From: Gp13-AA77 sp035949375
Lineage (GTDB): Bacteria; Acidobacteriota; Terriglobia; UBA7540
Direction: 5' to 3'
Length of the DNA stretch: 64,000 nucleotides
Assembly (NCBI GenBank): GCA_035949375.1
Contig: DASZIG010000030.1
Coordinates: 1 to 64,000, forward strand
Under the pieces are notes generated by a model, which ran no database searches, was not told the DNA's origin, and worked only from the letters and a program-made list of their open reading frames with translations. The position numbers and the translations under genes were made by a program. Below, one piece after another: positions 1 to 8,586 of the stretch. Each line of letters begins with the position of its first letter. Positions within the stretch are counted from its first letter, which is position 1.

Positions 1-1
1 C

Positions 2-415
2 TTCACGCCCCAGGCGCTTGGCTCCAGGCCTGCCAATGTCAGCGTGACGGACAACGCGCCCAACAGCCCTCAGACGGTCAACCTGAACGGAACCGGGCTC
101 ACGTCGGTGTCACTCACACCGGCTTCGATTGGGTTTGGAACACGCAAGGCTGGAACAACCAGCCCCATCAAGACCGTTACCGTGACGAACCTGGGCAATG
201 CGCTGCCGATCCAGAGCATCGTGATCGGTGGAGCCAACCCTGGGGATTTCGCTCAGACCAACAACTGCGGAAGTGGTCTGGCAGCCGGGGCGAGTTGCAC
301 TATCAGCGTGACGTTCACTCCGACGGTCGTCGGCAGCCGCAGCGCAACGATCAACATCAACGACAGCGACCCGACAAGTCCGCAGCAGGTAACACTCTCG
401 GGCACCGGCGACTAG
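2..415 (+). CDS. Choice-of-anchor D (ASH/HYDIN-type) domain protein, 3' end
   Basis: The reading frame is open from the first full codon of the window, so this is the C-terminal part of a longer gene that begins upstream; a GTG at 44 is in frame but is probably internal. The visible 137 residues hold the end of one Ig-like ASH module and a complete second one, with the hallmark GASCTISVTFTPT segment followed by a closing LSGTGD. Such modules occur in large exported acidobacterial proteins and are thought to be structural or binding domains; no enzyme motif is visible. The last module closely resembles the ASH modules of the protein encoded convergently at 551-4234, so the two genes are probably related by duplication. 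The gene is followed at once by a strong intrinsic terminator. The full architecture and any signal peptide lie outside the window. Confidence 0.85.
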   Translation, partial: FTPQALGSRPANVSVTDNAPNSPQTVNLNGTGLTSVSLTPASIGFGTRKAGTTSPIKTVTVTNLGNALPIQSIVIGGANPGDFAQTNNCGSGLAAGASCTISVTFTPTVVGSRSATININDSDPTSPQQVTLSGTGD

Positions 416-439
416 AATACTGAAATGGGATGTTCTTAC

Positions 440-490
440 CGGGCTGTGCTGGCGTGGGAAAACCCACACAGCACAGCCCGTTTGCTTTTT
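440..490 (+). terminator. Rho-independent terminator
   Basis: A 12-bp perfect stem (CGGGCTGTGCTG pairing with CAGCACAGCCCG) is capped by a second 5-bp stem GTGGG/CCCAC around an AAAA loop. It is followed directly by TTTGCTTTTT. It begins 24 nt after the stop codon of the choice-of-anchor D gene. The T-tract exists only for plus-strand transcription, so it does not obviously serve the convergent gene that ends at 551. Confidence 0.9.
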
Positions 491-550
491 CATGCCTGAT
501 GGCTTTCCCGCACAACGTATCCCGGGCACCGCCTCGTTTACGCCCAATGA

Positions 551-3500
551 TCACTGTCCCGTGGGCTGACTCACGGGCACGTCGGTCGAGAGGCCCCACT
601 CGGTGGTCGTCAGCTTGCCATTGCTTGATTGCAGGATGTACCACGTAGCGTTCGAGGGACGGAACACCGCGATGTCCGTCTTCTCGTCGCCGTCGTAGTC
701 TTTCGCCACCGGGATGTCGCCGGTCAGACCGAACTGCGTAGTGACCGCCTTGCCGTTGCTCGATTGCAGGGTGTACCACGTCCCGTTCGACGGACGAAAC
801 ACCGTGAAGTCCGCCTTGGTGTCACCATCGTAATCGCCCGGCACCGGAATGTCGCCGTTCTCGCCCCACTGCTGGCTGACCGTCTTTCCGGTGCTGCTCA
901 GCATGACCCACCACGTGCCGGTCGAAGGCCGGAAAATGGCGTAGTCCGTCCTGCCGTCGCCGTCGTAATCAGCGGGCACCGGAATATCCCCGCGCGCGCC
1001 CCACTGCTGGCTGAAGCTCTTGCCCGTGCTGCTCAAGATCACCCACCAGGTCCCGGTCGAAGGACGCCAAATGGCATAGTCGGTCTTACCGTCGCCATCG
1101 TAGTCGCCTGGCACCGGAATGTCACCAACCAAGCCCCACCGCTCGGTGACGGTCTTCCCGGTGGTGCTGTAATCGACGTACCAGGTCTGGGTCAATGGCC
1201 GCGACACGGCATAGTCCGTCTTCCCGTCGCCATCGTAATCGCCGGGCACGATGATGTCGCCATTCAGGCCGAACTGCTGGGTCACGCTTTTCCCCGTGCT
1301 GCTGTCGATCACGGACCAGGCGCCGTTCGAGGGCTGGAATACACCGATATCGGCCTTACGATCGCCGTCGAAGTTGGCAATGTGTTTGTCACGATGAATC
1401 ATCGAGGGCAGATGCGTGGCCGGAACGTCGCCAGTCAAGCCCCACTGCGTAGTAGCGCTCCCGCCGCTCGAATACTCGAAGTACCAGGTCGCGTTCGACG
1501 GACGGAACACTGCGTAATCGTTCTTGCCATCGCCGTTGTAGTCGCCGACCACGGGAATATCGCCGGTCAAGCCCCACTGCACGGTGACGGTCTGACCGGT
1601 GCTGCTCAGGATGATGTACCAGGTCCCATTCGAGGGCCGCCAGACCGCGTAATCCGTCTTGCCGTCGCCGTCGTAGTCGCCTTCCGCGGGCATATCGCCG
1701 GATGAGCCGAACTGGGTGGTTACGCTCTGGCCCGTGCTGCTCAGTACCACATACCAGGTTCCGTTCGAGGGCCGCCAGACGGCGTAATCCGCCTTCCCGT
1801 CGCCGTCGTAATCACCCACCGCGGGCACGTCGCCCGTCAGGCCCCATAGCTTGATGATCTCCGGGCTGCCGTCGGAAGGCAGGATGTACCAAGTGCCGTT
1901 CGAAGGGCGCCACACGGCGATGTCGGTCTTCCCGTCGCCATCGTAATCGGCAGGCACGGGAAGGTCGTCGGTCTCGCCCCACTGCTGGGTGATGGCGCTG
2001 CCGCCCGCGGCCGGAATGATATACCAGGTCGCGTTCGAGGGCCGGAAGAGAGCGAAATCATCCTTGCCGACGCCCTGGTAATCCCCAGGCACGGGAATGT
2101 CGCCCGGAAGGCCCCATTGCTGCGTGAGATTGCCGCTAGTGCCGCTATCACTATTGGTATGCACGTACCACGTTCCGTCGGAAGGCCGATACATCGCCGG
2201 CTCGCCTTCGCCGTCGCCGTAAAAATCCACCGTCAAGGTGGGGCTTTCCGCCAAAGGGGCTATTCCAGTACCACTCAGGGTGATGGTCTGCGGACTTCCA
2301 TAGGCGTTGTCGCTGATCGAAACTGAGCCCGTGAGCGGCCCAACGACAGCGGGCGCAAAGCTGATGCTGATCGTGCAGCTTGCCCCAACCGCGAGGCCCG
2401 TCCCGCAGGTATTGGTCTCGGCGAAATTCGCGCTGCTGATGATGCTGTTTATGTTGAGCGACTCGTTGCCAGTGTTGGTGATCGTCACCGGCATCGTGCC
2501 GCTACTGGTGTTCACCGTCTGCGGCGGAAACGCCACGCTCGAGGGCGACAGGTTGATGCCCGCCCCGGTTGCGGTTCCACTGAGAGTGGCCACCTCCGTT
2601 CCCGTGCCCACGTTCTCAGCAATCGAGACGCTGCCGGCTTGAAATCCGGGAAATACCGGACTGAACTCTACGTTTACCGCGCAGTTCACTGAGCCGCCCG
2701 ACGCGCAGTTTGAGGAAGCATTCAGAATGAAGCCCGGGCTCCCGATAGCGCCGTTGACCTGCTCCGTGGGCGGAATTGAAAGGCCGTCGGCGATGGAAAG
2801 CGAGACCTCCTGCGGCGCACTCGTCGTGCCTACCGCCTGGGCACTGGTGAAGGCGAAGCTTGCAGGGTCCAGATTCAAACCATCAGTGCCTCCTGAACCC
2901 GTCAACGCCACGATGTGCGGATTCTCGGGCTGCTGCGTCGTCAAGTCGGTATCACTGACCGATAAGGTGCCGGTCACCGGGCCCATCGGCGCCACAACGG
3001 CGCTGACCTGAATCATGCAACTCGAAGCGACGCCGTCTTGCACGGGCGACAGTTCGATTCCAATGAAGCACGTTGAAGACTGGCTTGTGTTGCACGCTTG
3101 AGAAGCGATATCGGAGCAGAAATTGCCGCTGCTGTCGGGAGTGACAGCCGTGATCTGGATGGTGTCTGTCAGGCTGGTGTTGGTGACGGTCACCGGCTGC
3201 GACGGGCTGGGATTCGTTTGAAAGCCGTCGGTGCCGATGGGCTCCGTTCCAAACCCGAGCGCCCCCGGCGCGAGCGTGGTCGGCGAAGGATCGGTTGTTC
3301 CTGACACGGCGATCGTCTGCGCGCCGCTCGGTGCATCGTCGGTGACGGTGATATCGGTCCCCGGCGGCGTTGTCCCGTAGCTGCTTCCCGTTGGGGCGAA
3401 TCCGGCCGTGATGCTGCACGAGCTGCCCGGCGCAATCGGGCTCGAACTCATGCAATTCGAGGCTGCCGAGAACTGCGCGGGCGCAGCGACGCTGAAGACG

Positions 3501-4234
3501 TGCAGATCCTTCAGGCCACCGTTGGTCAGGGTCACCGTCTGGAGCGGGTTGCCGGCGCCATTGAGGATACCGCTCGATGTGTCCGGCTGTTGACTCCCGA
3601 ACGTCAGGCTGGTGCTGGAAAGGCTCACCCCCGAATTGCCGGACACGGTCACCGCAGGAGTTTGAGGGACGCCCGCGCCTTCTGCCAGTTGCTCGTCGAC
3701 AAAGAAAGTGAGGCCCCCTTGGGGGAAAAAGCTTCCAGTTCCGCCCTGACCGAACATGATGCTGAGCGTCATATTGCCGGTCGTTCCGCCCGTCGTATAG
3801 TAAACGTCGCTGAGACCGCCCAGAATGGACGGCGGAGTACAAAGGGCGAGGGTAGTCTGCGAAGAGCACGTTTCGAAAACGATCAGATTGCCGTTCGTGT
3901 CATTCTGGTTGCTCAATTCCTGAATGCTGCTGAAAGTGATGGTCAGATCGTCGGGAGCGGAGAGAACCTGAAACAGGAAGAGATAGTTTCCGTCGGGGCA
4001 GGTATTGGTGGTATTGCCTTCCGGCGAGCCCGGGCACGTGGTCATTTGGCTGACGGTGATTCCGGAAGGTGTGACGACACTGGCTCCGAGCATCCAGGAG
4101 GAGGCATTGTTGTCCTGCCCAAAGCCGGACACGCTCTGACTCGAAATCTTCCGGGCCACGCCGAAACCGGCTGTGGGCGCGAGAAGGAGAGCTGCGAAAG
4201 AAAGAGTAGTCAGGCCGTAGCACGTGGTCTTCAT
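551..4234 (-). CDS. Exported ASH-domain / FG-GAP (VCBS) repeat protein
   Basis: This large exported protein is likely cell-surface or periplasmic. It has a signal peptide (MKTTCYGL, then a hydrophobic core to about residue 22), an N-terminal unique region, about four choice-of-anchor D/ASH modules (roughly residues 200-660) and then twelve tandem ~45-residue FG-GAP/VCBS units. Each unit carries a Ca-binding-type DYDGDGKTD loop and an RPSNGTWY motif, a pattern known from beta-propellers. I chose ATG 4234 because GAGGA sits 9 nt upstream and it gives a compact signal peptide; ATG 4240 and ATG 4258 are in frame. The 4258 ATG overlaps the stop codon of the upstream caspase/TPR gene (ATGA), so the two are at least translationally coupled. 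Function is unknown; adhesion or a structural role is inference. Confidence 0.85.
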   Translation of the reverse strand: MKTTCYGLTTLSFAALLLAPTAGFGVARKISSQSVSGFGQDNNASSWMLGASVVTPSGITVSQMTTCPGSPEGNTTNTCPDGNYLFLFQVLSAPDDLTITFSSIQELSNQNDTNGNLIVFETCSSQTTLALCTPPSILGGLSDVYYTTGGTTGNMTLSIMFGQGGTGSFFPQGGLTFFVDEQLAEGAGVPQTPAVTVSGNSGVSLSSTSLTFGSQQPDTSSGILNGAGNPLQTVTLTNGGLKDLHVFSVAAPAQFSAASNCMSSSPIAPGSSCSITAGFAPTGSSYGTTPPGTDITVTDDAPSGAQTIAVSGTTDPSPTTLAPGALGFGTEPIGTDGFQTNPSPSQPVTVTNTSLTDTIQITAVTPDSSGNFCSDIASQACNTSQSSTCFIGIELSPVQDGVASSCMIQVSAVVAPMGPVTGTLSVSDTDLTTQQPENPHIVALTGSGGTDGLNLDPASFAFTSAQAVGTTSAPQEVSLSIADGLSIPPTEQVNGAIGSPGFILNASSNCASGGSVNCAVNVEFSPVFPGFQAGSVSIAENVGTGTEVATLSGTATGAGINLSPSSVAFPPQTVNTSSGTMPVTITNTGNESLNINSIISSANFAETNTCGTGLAVGASCTISISFAPAVVGPLTGSVSISDNAYGSPQTITLSGTGIAPLAESPTLTVDFYGDGEGEPAMYRPSDGTWYVHTNSDSGTSGNLTQQWGLPGDIPVPGDYQGVGKDDFALFRPSNATWYIIPAAGGSAITQQWGETDDLPVPADYDGDGKTDIAVWRPSNGTWYILPSDGSPEIIKLWGLTGDVPAVGDYDGDGKADYAVWRPSNGTWYVVLSSTGQSVTTQFGSSGDMPAEGDYDGDGKTDYAVWRPSNGTWYIILSSTGQTVTVQWGLTGDIPVVGDYNGDGKNDYAVFRPSNATWYFEYSSGGSATTQWGLTGDVPATHLPSMIHRDKHIANFDGDRKADIGVFQPSNGAWSVIDSSTGKSVTQQFGLNGDIIVPGDYDGDGKTDYAVSRPLTQTWYVDYSTTGKTVTERWGLVGDIPVPGDYDGDGKTDYAIWRPSTGTWWVILSSTGKSFSQQWGARGDIPVPADYDGDGRTDYAIFRPSTGTWWVMLSSTGKTVSQQWGENGDIPVPGDYDGDTKADFTVFRPSNGTWYTLQSSNGKAVTTQFGLTGDIPVAKDYDGDEKTDIAVFRPSNATWYILQSSNGKLTTTEWGLSTDVPVSQPTGQ
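560..2240 (-). repeat. Twelve tandem ~135-bp coding repeats (FG-GAP/VCBS units)
   Basis: Twelve in-frame units of about 45 codons encode variants of GDYDGDGKTDYAVWRPSNG followed by a strand ending in QQWGLTGDIPVP. Unit 7 (around 1300-1400) is the most divergent and is preceded by a short non-repeat insert containing THLPSMIHRDKH. Several neighbouring units are nearly identical in DNA, so unit number could vary between strains and the stretch is prone to misassembly from short reads. Confidence 0.85.
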
Positions 4235-4254
4235 TGACATTTGTCCTCGGGCAA

Positions 4255-7200
4255 TCATCCGCCGGCCGAAGCGCCGGTTTGTCGGGACCCGGCGAGAGCC
4301 CCCGCCTTACGGGCGATCAGCAGGAAACGGAACCTCGTAGCGTCCTGTTGCAGGGATTTCAAATGTGAACGCCCGGAACCCTGGTCTCCGGAGAGAATCT
4401 CGATTTCGGCCTGTGCGAGCCGTGCTTCCATCTCACTGCCGGCCAGTTTTTTGGACTTCGCCTCCGTCAAGACGCTTTCCAGGACCTGACGTGCGGCTGC
4501 ACTCTGGCCGCTGCGCGCCTCCACGCGCGCCTTGGTAATCGCAAGCGGCAATCGGATGGCACAGTCGGTGGTGCCCAGGTCCTCGGCCTGCTTTACTTCC
4601 GCGGCGGCCAGAGGGACCTTGTCCTGCGCCAGCAGAGCGCGGGCCAGCGTCTCGCGCGCGCCGGTCTCGTCGTCGGTGTCTTTCTCGGCGTGGAACTCAT
4701 CGGCGGCTTGCCGGGCCAACTTTTCTGCTTCCACGGCCTGGCCCTTCTCGAGGTCGAGAGCTGCCCATTCCAGGTTATTGACGGCTGCGCCCGTCTTGTC
4801 GTCCGCGGCGGTCAGGTCCCGCGCCTCGCGGTACGATTTCTCCGCGCTGGAAACATCGTCCTCGGCCATCAGGATATCGCCCGACGTGAGCAGCCACGAC
4901 GCCACCTTACTTTGAAGCCCGGCGTCCTTTCCCATGGCGATCGCCCGCTCGACGTGTGACTGCGCGCTTGCAAGATCGCCCAGCACGAAAAGCACGCCGC
5001 CCAGGTTGTAGACGGCGATGGCAAGGCCCGACTTGTCGCCGATGGCTTCGGCCGTCTCGCGCGATTGTTCATAGCTCGCCTGGGCTTTGTCATACTCGCA
5101 CAAGCCCTGGAAGAAGGTGCCCAGATTGTTGTCCGCCTGAAGAAGGTCCTGCTTGAAATCGATCTCGCGTGCTACCTGGGCGGCTTCCTCCCAGCTTTTC
5201 CGCGCCGCCTCCGCATCGCCGCGCGACAACTGCAGATCACCGATATTGATCAGCGCGCCGGATATATCTTTTGCGGACCCGATCTGCCTGGCGATCGCGA
5301 GAGCGCGCGTCCGCAGATCGAGCGCCCGGGCGACATCGCCCTGCGAAGCGGCAATCTGCGACAGGCGCGTGAGGCTCCGCGCCCGGCCGCGAAGATCGCC
5401 CACGTCAGCGAAGGTTTCCTGCGCCTTCTCGCATGCCTGGGTGGCTTCGGCGGACTGGCCCAGGTTCCCAAGCGCCCAGCAGCGCTCGAGCAGAGCTTCG
5501 GCGGCAAGATAGCGCGATCCCTGCTCGGAGGCCTTCTGTTCCGCCTGGGCTGCCGCGCCCGCGCTCTTCTTGAAATCGGACAAAGAGTCCTCTGCGTACG
5601 CTTCGGCCAGATCGATGCGTGGATCTTCGCCGGAGGGCGGCGGAATCTGGCGGAGGACCGATACGGTTTTGAGGGCGTCGCTCCCCTTGCCGCCAGAAGT
5701 TTCGGCATCTGCCAGCAGCAGGCCGTATTCCACGTTGTCCGGGAAGACGTTCAAGAGCGACTTGTAGGTCTCAATGGCCGCGTCCCACTCAGAGCTGAGT
5801 TTTTCGAGACGCCCTTTGATCAGGCCCTTCTCTTCCGGGCTGAGCGCGAAAGAGTTGTCCGCGGCGAACTTGGCTTCGGCGCGGGCATTGTCGTCATAAC
5901 CGAGCAGGTCCCACGCTTCGGCGAGCGCCGAGTGCGTGAGCGGGTAATCGGGGTCGGCGGCCTTCGCCTTCTCGAGGAGATCCCTGGCCCCAACCGCGTC
6001 ATAAGCCTGCAGCTTCTGGAGACCCTCGGCATAAAGAGGCGCCGCCTCCGGCTTGGGCAGCGAAGCGTTGACGGATGCGGTCTCGGCCGCCGGCACGTCT
6101 CCGATACCCAGTTGCCGGCGCAAAGCGTCGCCGGCCTGCTTTACCGTCTCATAGAAACGGCCGAAGGTGCCATTTTCACCGGTCGAAGCCACGATCTCAC
6201 CGGTGGCGGCGTCCTGCACCCGCAGGTCCAGCCGCAAGCTCCCGGCCGGATCGGCGCCTTGCGACATGTACGAGCCCAATACCACCAGGTCGCTCCCCAA
6301 CGCCTTGCGAATCCGGGCCACGCTCTCAGCCGAGAGGCTGTCCTGATTGTTAAGCGAAAAATCGACCTTCATCCGGGCCACATTTTCTTCGGGAATGATG
6401 CGCAGTTGCCCGCCGGCGTCGAGTTCGCTGAGCAAGGCGGCAGAAAGCGCGGCCGAGATCCATGCCGTGTCGGGTCGTTCCGAAATGTTTTTGAAGCCCA
6501 GCACCGCGATCGAGCGGCGCAGCCCGCCGGCGCTGACGGTGGACGATCCGGGTTCCTGGGCCGTCCCCCTCGCGCTGCCGGTCGCCACGGCTTCTGAATG
6601 CGGATTGTCGGCTGCGACGGTTTCGCTGCCGGCGCCGGGCTTCGCACGCGCAAAAACAAAATCGCCGCTCTCATGGCCGGAATTGCGAATCGGGCTGTAC
6701 TGCGGCAACTGTTCGGAGCCGCCGCCCACTCGCGGTTGAATGAAGCTGTCAAAAAGATCCGCGGCTGTGAACAGCTCTTGGTCCATCTGGCCGAGGCCAA
6801 GAAGAAAAGCGTCCGCAAAGACCGAGTGCCCTCCGGGGCCGGCGTCGTCCACCGGTTCATTGCCCCCGCTCGACATCAGGGTTCGTGACTTGCCCTTGAG
6901 CATCTTCTCCAGGAAAACGGAGCGCACGCGAGGATCGACTCGCATATTGGCGGCGCGGCTGAGCCTGCCCGAATAGCAACTGTCCGAGACAATCAGCACG
7001 TGGAGCGAAGGGATGATTTTAGCTTCGCCGGTGATGTCATCGGCACTGATCCAGTTCGCCCGGTTGTTCGTCTCGGCATCGGCCGGCAGCCAGTAGGCCC
7101 TGTCCGCGGCGGTGTCGAAAAAACCGTGTCCAGCATAATAGATGAGCAGGTTCGAGGTTTCGGGCAGGGTGCGGCCATAGCCGTCAAGCGCACTCACAAT

Positions 7201-7500
7201 CTGGTAGCGCGTGGGATTCAGCAGCACACTCGTCTTGAAGCCGTACTGATCGTGAAGCAGCGCTGCCACGGCGTTCGCGTCGTTAACAGCCGTCTTGAGA
7301 TGGGGCAAAAAGCGGTAGTCGTCGATCCCGATCACCAAGGCATAATACCGGCTGCGCCCGGCGATGGCTTTCGGCTGACTGGGCTGGACCTTGAAGCCAC
7401 GCGAGGTTGCCGTTTGGATGCCCGGCAGAGCCTCGTTGGCAAAGATCAGCGCCAGAATGCACGTTACGAGGCAGACCCACGCCTGCCGCTTCTTGCTCAT
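4255..7500 (-). CDS. Caspase-family (C14) peptidase with TolB-like and TPR domains
   Basis: The 1081-residue protein begins with a signal or anchor segment (residues 7-25) and then a caspase p20-type domain (about 50-280). Both catalytic positions are visible: His125 in YYAGHG and Cys175 in SDSCYSG, so the peptidase fold looks intact. A TolB-like/FlgO-like domain follows (about 325-470, starting SIAVLGFKNIS). The rest, about 500-1060, is a long series of TPR-type helical pairs (for example GDVARALDLRTRALAIARQIG). In bacteria such caspase-TPR proteins are linked to signalling or regulated proteolysis; the substrate here is unknown. The stop codon overlaps the possible first ATG of the FG-GAP repeat gene by 4 nt, implying coupled translation. 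The TPR region could recruit that partner, which is inference. Confidence 0.88.
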   Translation of the reverse strand: MSKKRQAWVCLVTCILALIFANEALPGIQTATSRGFKVQPSQPKAIAGRSRYYALVIGIDDYRFLPHLKTAVNDANAVAALLHDQYGFKTSVLLNPTRYQIVSALDGYGRTLPETSNLLIYYAGHGFFDTAADRAYWLPADAETNNRANWISADDITGEAKIIPSLHVLIVSDSCYSGRLSRAANMRVDPRVRSVFLEKMLKGKSRTLMSSGGNEPVDDAGPGGHSVFADAFLLGLGQMDQELFTAADLFDSFIQPRVGGGSEQLPQYSPIRNSGHESGDFVFARAKPGAGSETVAADNPHSEAVATGSARGTAQEPGSSTVSAGGLRRSIAVLGFKNISERPDTAWISAALSAALLSELDAGGQLRIIPEENVARMKVDFSLNNQDSLSAESVARIRKALGSDLVVLGSYMSQGADPAGSLRLDLRVQDAATGEIVASTGENGTFGRFYETVKQAGDALRRQLGIGDVPAAETASVNASLPKPEAAPLYAEGLQKLQAYDAVGARDLLEKAKAADPDYPLTHSALAEAWDLLGYDDNARAEAKFAADNSFALSPEEKGLIKGRLEKLSSEWDAAIETYKSLLNVFPDNVEYGLLLADAETSGGKGSDALKTVSVLRQIPPPSGEDPRIDLAEAYAEDSLSDFKKSAGAAAQAEQKASEQGSRYLAAEALLERCWALGNLGQSAEATQACEKAQETFADVGDLRGRARSLTRLSQIAASQGDVARALDLRTRALAIARQIGSAKDISGALINIGDLQLSRGDAEAARKSWEEAAQVAREIDFKQDLLQADNNLGTFFQGLCEYDKAQASYEQSRETAEAIGDKSGLAIAVYNLGGVLFVLGDLASAQSHVERAIAMGKDAGLQSKVASWLLTSGDILMAEDDVSSAEKSYREARDLTAADDKTGAAVNNLEWAALDLEKGQAVEAEKLARQAADEFHAEKDTDDETGARETLARALLAQDKVPLAAAEVKQAEDLGTTDCAIRLPLAITKARVEARSGQSAAARQVLESVLTEAKSKKLAGSEMEARLAQAEIEILSGDQGSGRSHLKSLQQDATRFRFLLIARKAGALAGSRQTGASAGG

Positions 7501-7799
7501 CGGTTGGTCTGGTTCCCCTCAGCTTTCCTATCGAGCGTGATTCACGCGCAGCGAAAGGAATCAAGAGAGTCTAGCACAATCAAGCAATGGGCAGTCCCCA
7601 GCAAGCCCCTTCTGGCCGTTGGGATCTGGCTATCAAAACGCCCGTAGAGAAGATCTTTGCTGGGTCGAGGATTTCGAATAGCCTTGCCACTTCGGAACCG
7701 TCATCGTGGTAGTCTGGGTTGAAGTCAGTTAATTTGATCACTGATTGCTTGAGAGCCGAAGGCGATGGTTTGGGCAATCGCAGAGGAGACACAGCAAAG

Positions 7800-8129
7800 A
7801 TGAAAATGAAGAAAGCAGTCAAGAACTTGAAGAAGGCACAGTTCTTCGTGTCTAAGGTAGTTGAGCAGTATGCGGGTGCCGGGTCACCAATCCTTGACCT
7901 GCTGGATACCGTAGGAGATGGCCTCACCCATGCCCAGAGATTGATCCAGGGAAATGAGGCGGCGGGGTCAGCCCCGAAGGCCGGCAACCGGCCCGGGAAA
8001 AAGCAGCGAGCGCGTTCGCAGCCAGGAAAGAGAAGATTCTCGGCCGCCGCCAGGAGGAAGCTCTCGGTTGCTGCCAAGAAGCGGTGGGCCGCGGCAAAGA
8101 AGAGCGGCGCTAAGAGCCTTGCTGGCTAG
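7800..8129 (+). CDS. Small protein with Lys/Ala-rich basic C-terminal tail
   Basis: The protein has 109 residues from ATG 7800, preceded by AGAGGAG about 11 nt upstream; longer in-frame starts back to 7719 lack that support. Residues 1-45 look helical (KKAVKNLKKAQFFVSKVVEQ). The C-terminal half is strongly basic: KKQRARSQPGKRRF, then SAAARRKLSVAAKKRWAAAKK. The last segment resembles the repeated basic helical tails found on small nucleic-acid-associated bacterial proteins, so DNA or RNA binding is plausible but unproven. No enzymatic motif is present. The gene stands alone between the divergent caspase/TPR gene and a scar region. The 299 nt before it (7501-7799) hold nothing I recognise beyond a possible promoter region for the two divergent genes. 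Confidence 0.6.
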   Translation: MKMKKAVKNLKKAQFFVSKVVEQYAGAGSPILDLLDTVGDGLTHAQRLIQGNEAAGSAPKAGNRPGKKQRARSQPGKRRFSAAARRKLSVAAKKRWAAAKKSGAKSLAG

Positions 8130-8251
8130 CCGGCCAAGGGGCGCCGGAATCGGAGTCGCATTGAATCGGCGGCGAGGGCGGCGGGGTCGGGGGTCAGCAA
8201 GGAATGAGTTGGCTCAGGGTAGGTGGCATGAGCTTCGAAGTTCTTATGTGG

Positions 8252-8431
8252 TTATTCGGGAGAGTGAGCCATGAATGCACCCGTGCTAATCAGGCGCACC
8301 ATCCTGTCGGTTCTCCTTGCAGCCTTCTCGTTGCACACGCAAAACACCGCCGCCCCGGCGCCCACGACCCGTCCCGCTGCACCTAAACCCACACCTTGAA
8401 TAAACTCGCGGCGATCGATGTCTTTTGCCAT
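8252..8431 (-). pseudogene. N-terminal fragment of a Tat-exported protein
   Basis: ATG 8431 opens a 59-residue frame starting MAKDIDRREFIQGVGLGAAG, a characteristic twin-arginine signal (RREF followed by a hydrophobic stretch). After about residue 20 the sequence stops looking like a Tat substrate and soon reaches a stop codon. I read it as the first ~60 nt of a gene whose body has been lost. No strong ribosome binding site is visible. It overlaps the opposite-strand fragment at 8271-8399. Confidence 0.4.
8271..8399 (+). pseudogene. N-terminal fragment of a secreted protein (or very small secreted peptide)
   Basis: ATG 8271 follows GGGAG with 8-nt spacing and opens a 42-residue frame: MNAPVLIRRTILSVLLAAFS, then a Pro/Ala-rich stretch ending KPTP. 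The beginning is a good Sec signal peptide and the rest looks like a linker, so this could be the stump of a secreted protein. It runs towards the Tat-signal fragment on the other strand, which is what a deletion joining two convergent genes would leave. A genuine short secreted peptide cannot be excluded. Confidence 0.35.
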
Positions 8432-8586
8432 GACGGATCTTTCTGTCGTGCACTACGTGGCACCAACCCACTGGTTCCGATGCTGGACGAAGCCGCCTTC
8501 AGCGCAACCCATGTTTCAGTGGTATAACGGTGCACGGTGGGCGGGTTTGAATCGCGGTCACACGCGCGCCCTGAAGGGACATTCGC

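Noticed and set aside
5065..6597. 510-codon plus-strand frame opposite the caspase/TPR gene
   Set aside because: Composition is that of a GC-rich antisense frame, and the minus strand encodes intact caspase and TPR motifs.
7583..7600. Possible sigma-54 promoter upstream of the caspase/TPR gene on the minus strand
   Set aside because: GG and GC are 10 nt apart but the -24 block (GGGACT) matches the consensus poorly apart from GG.
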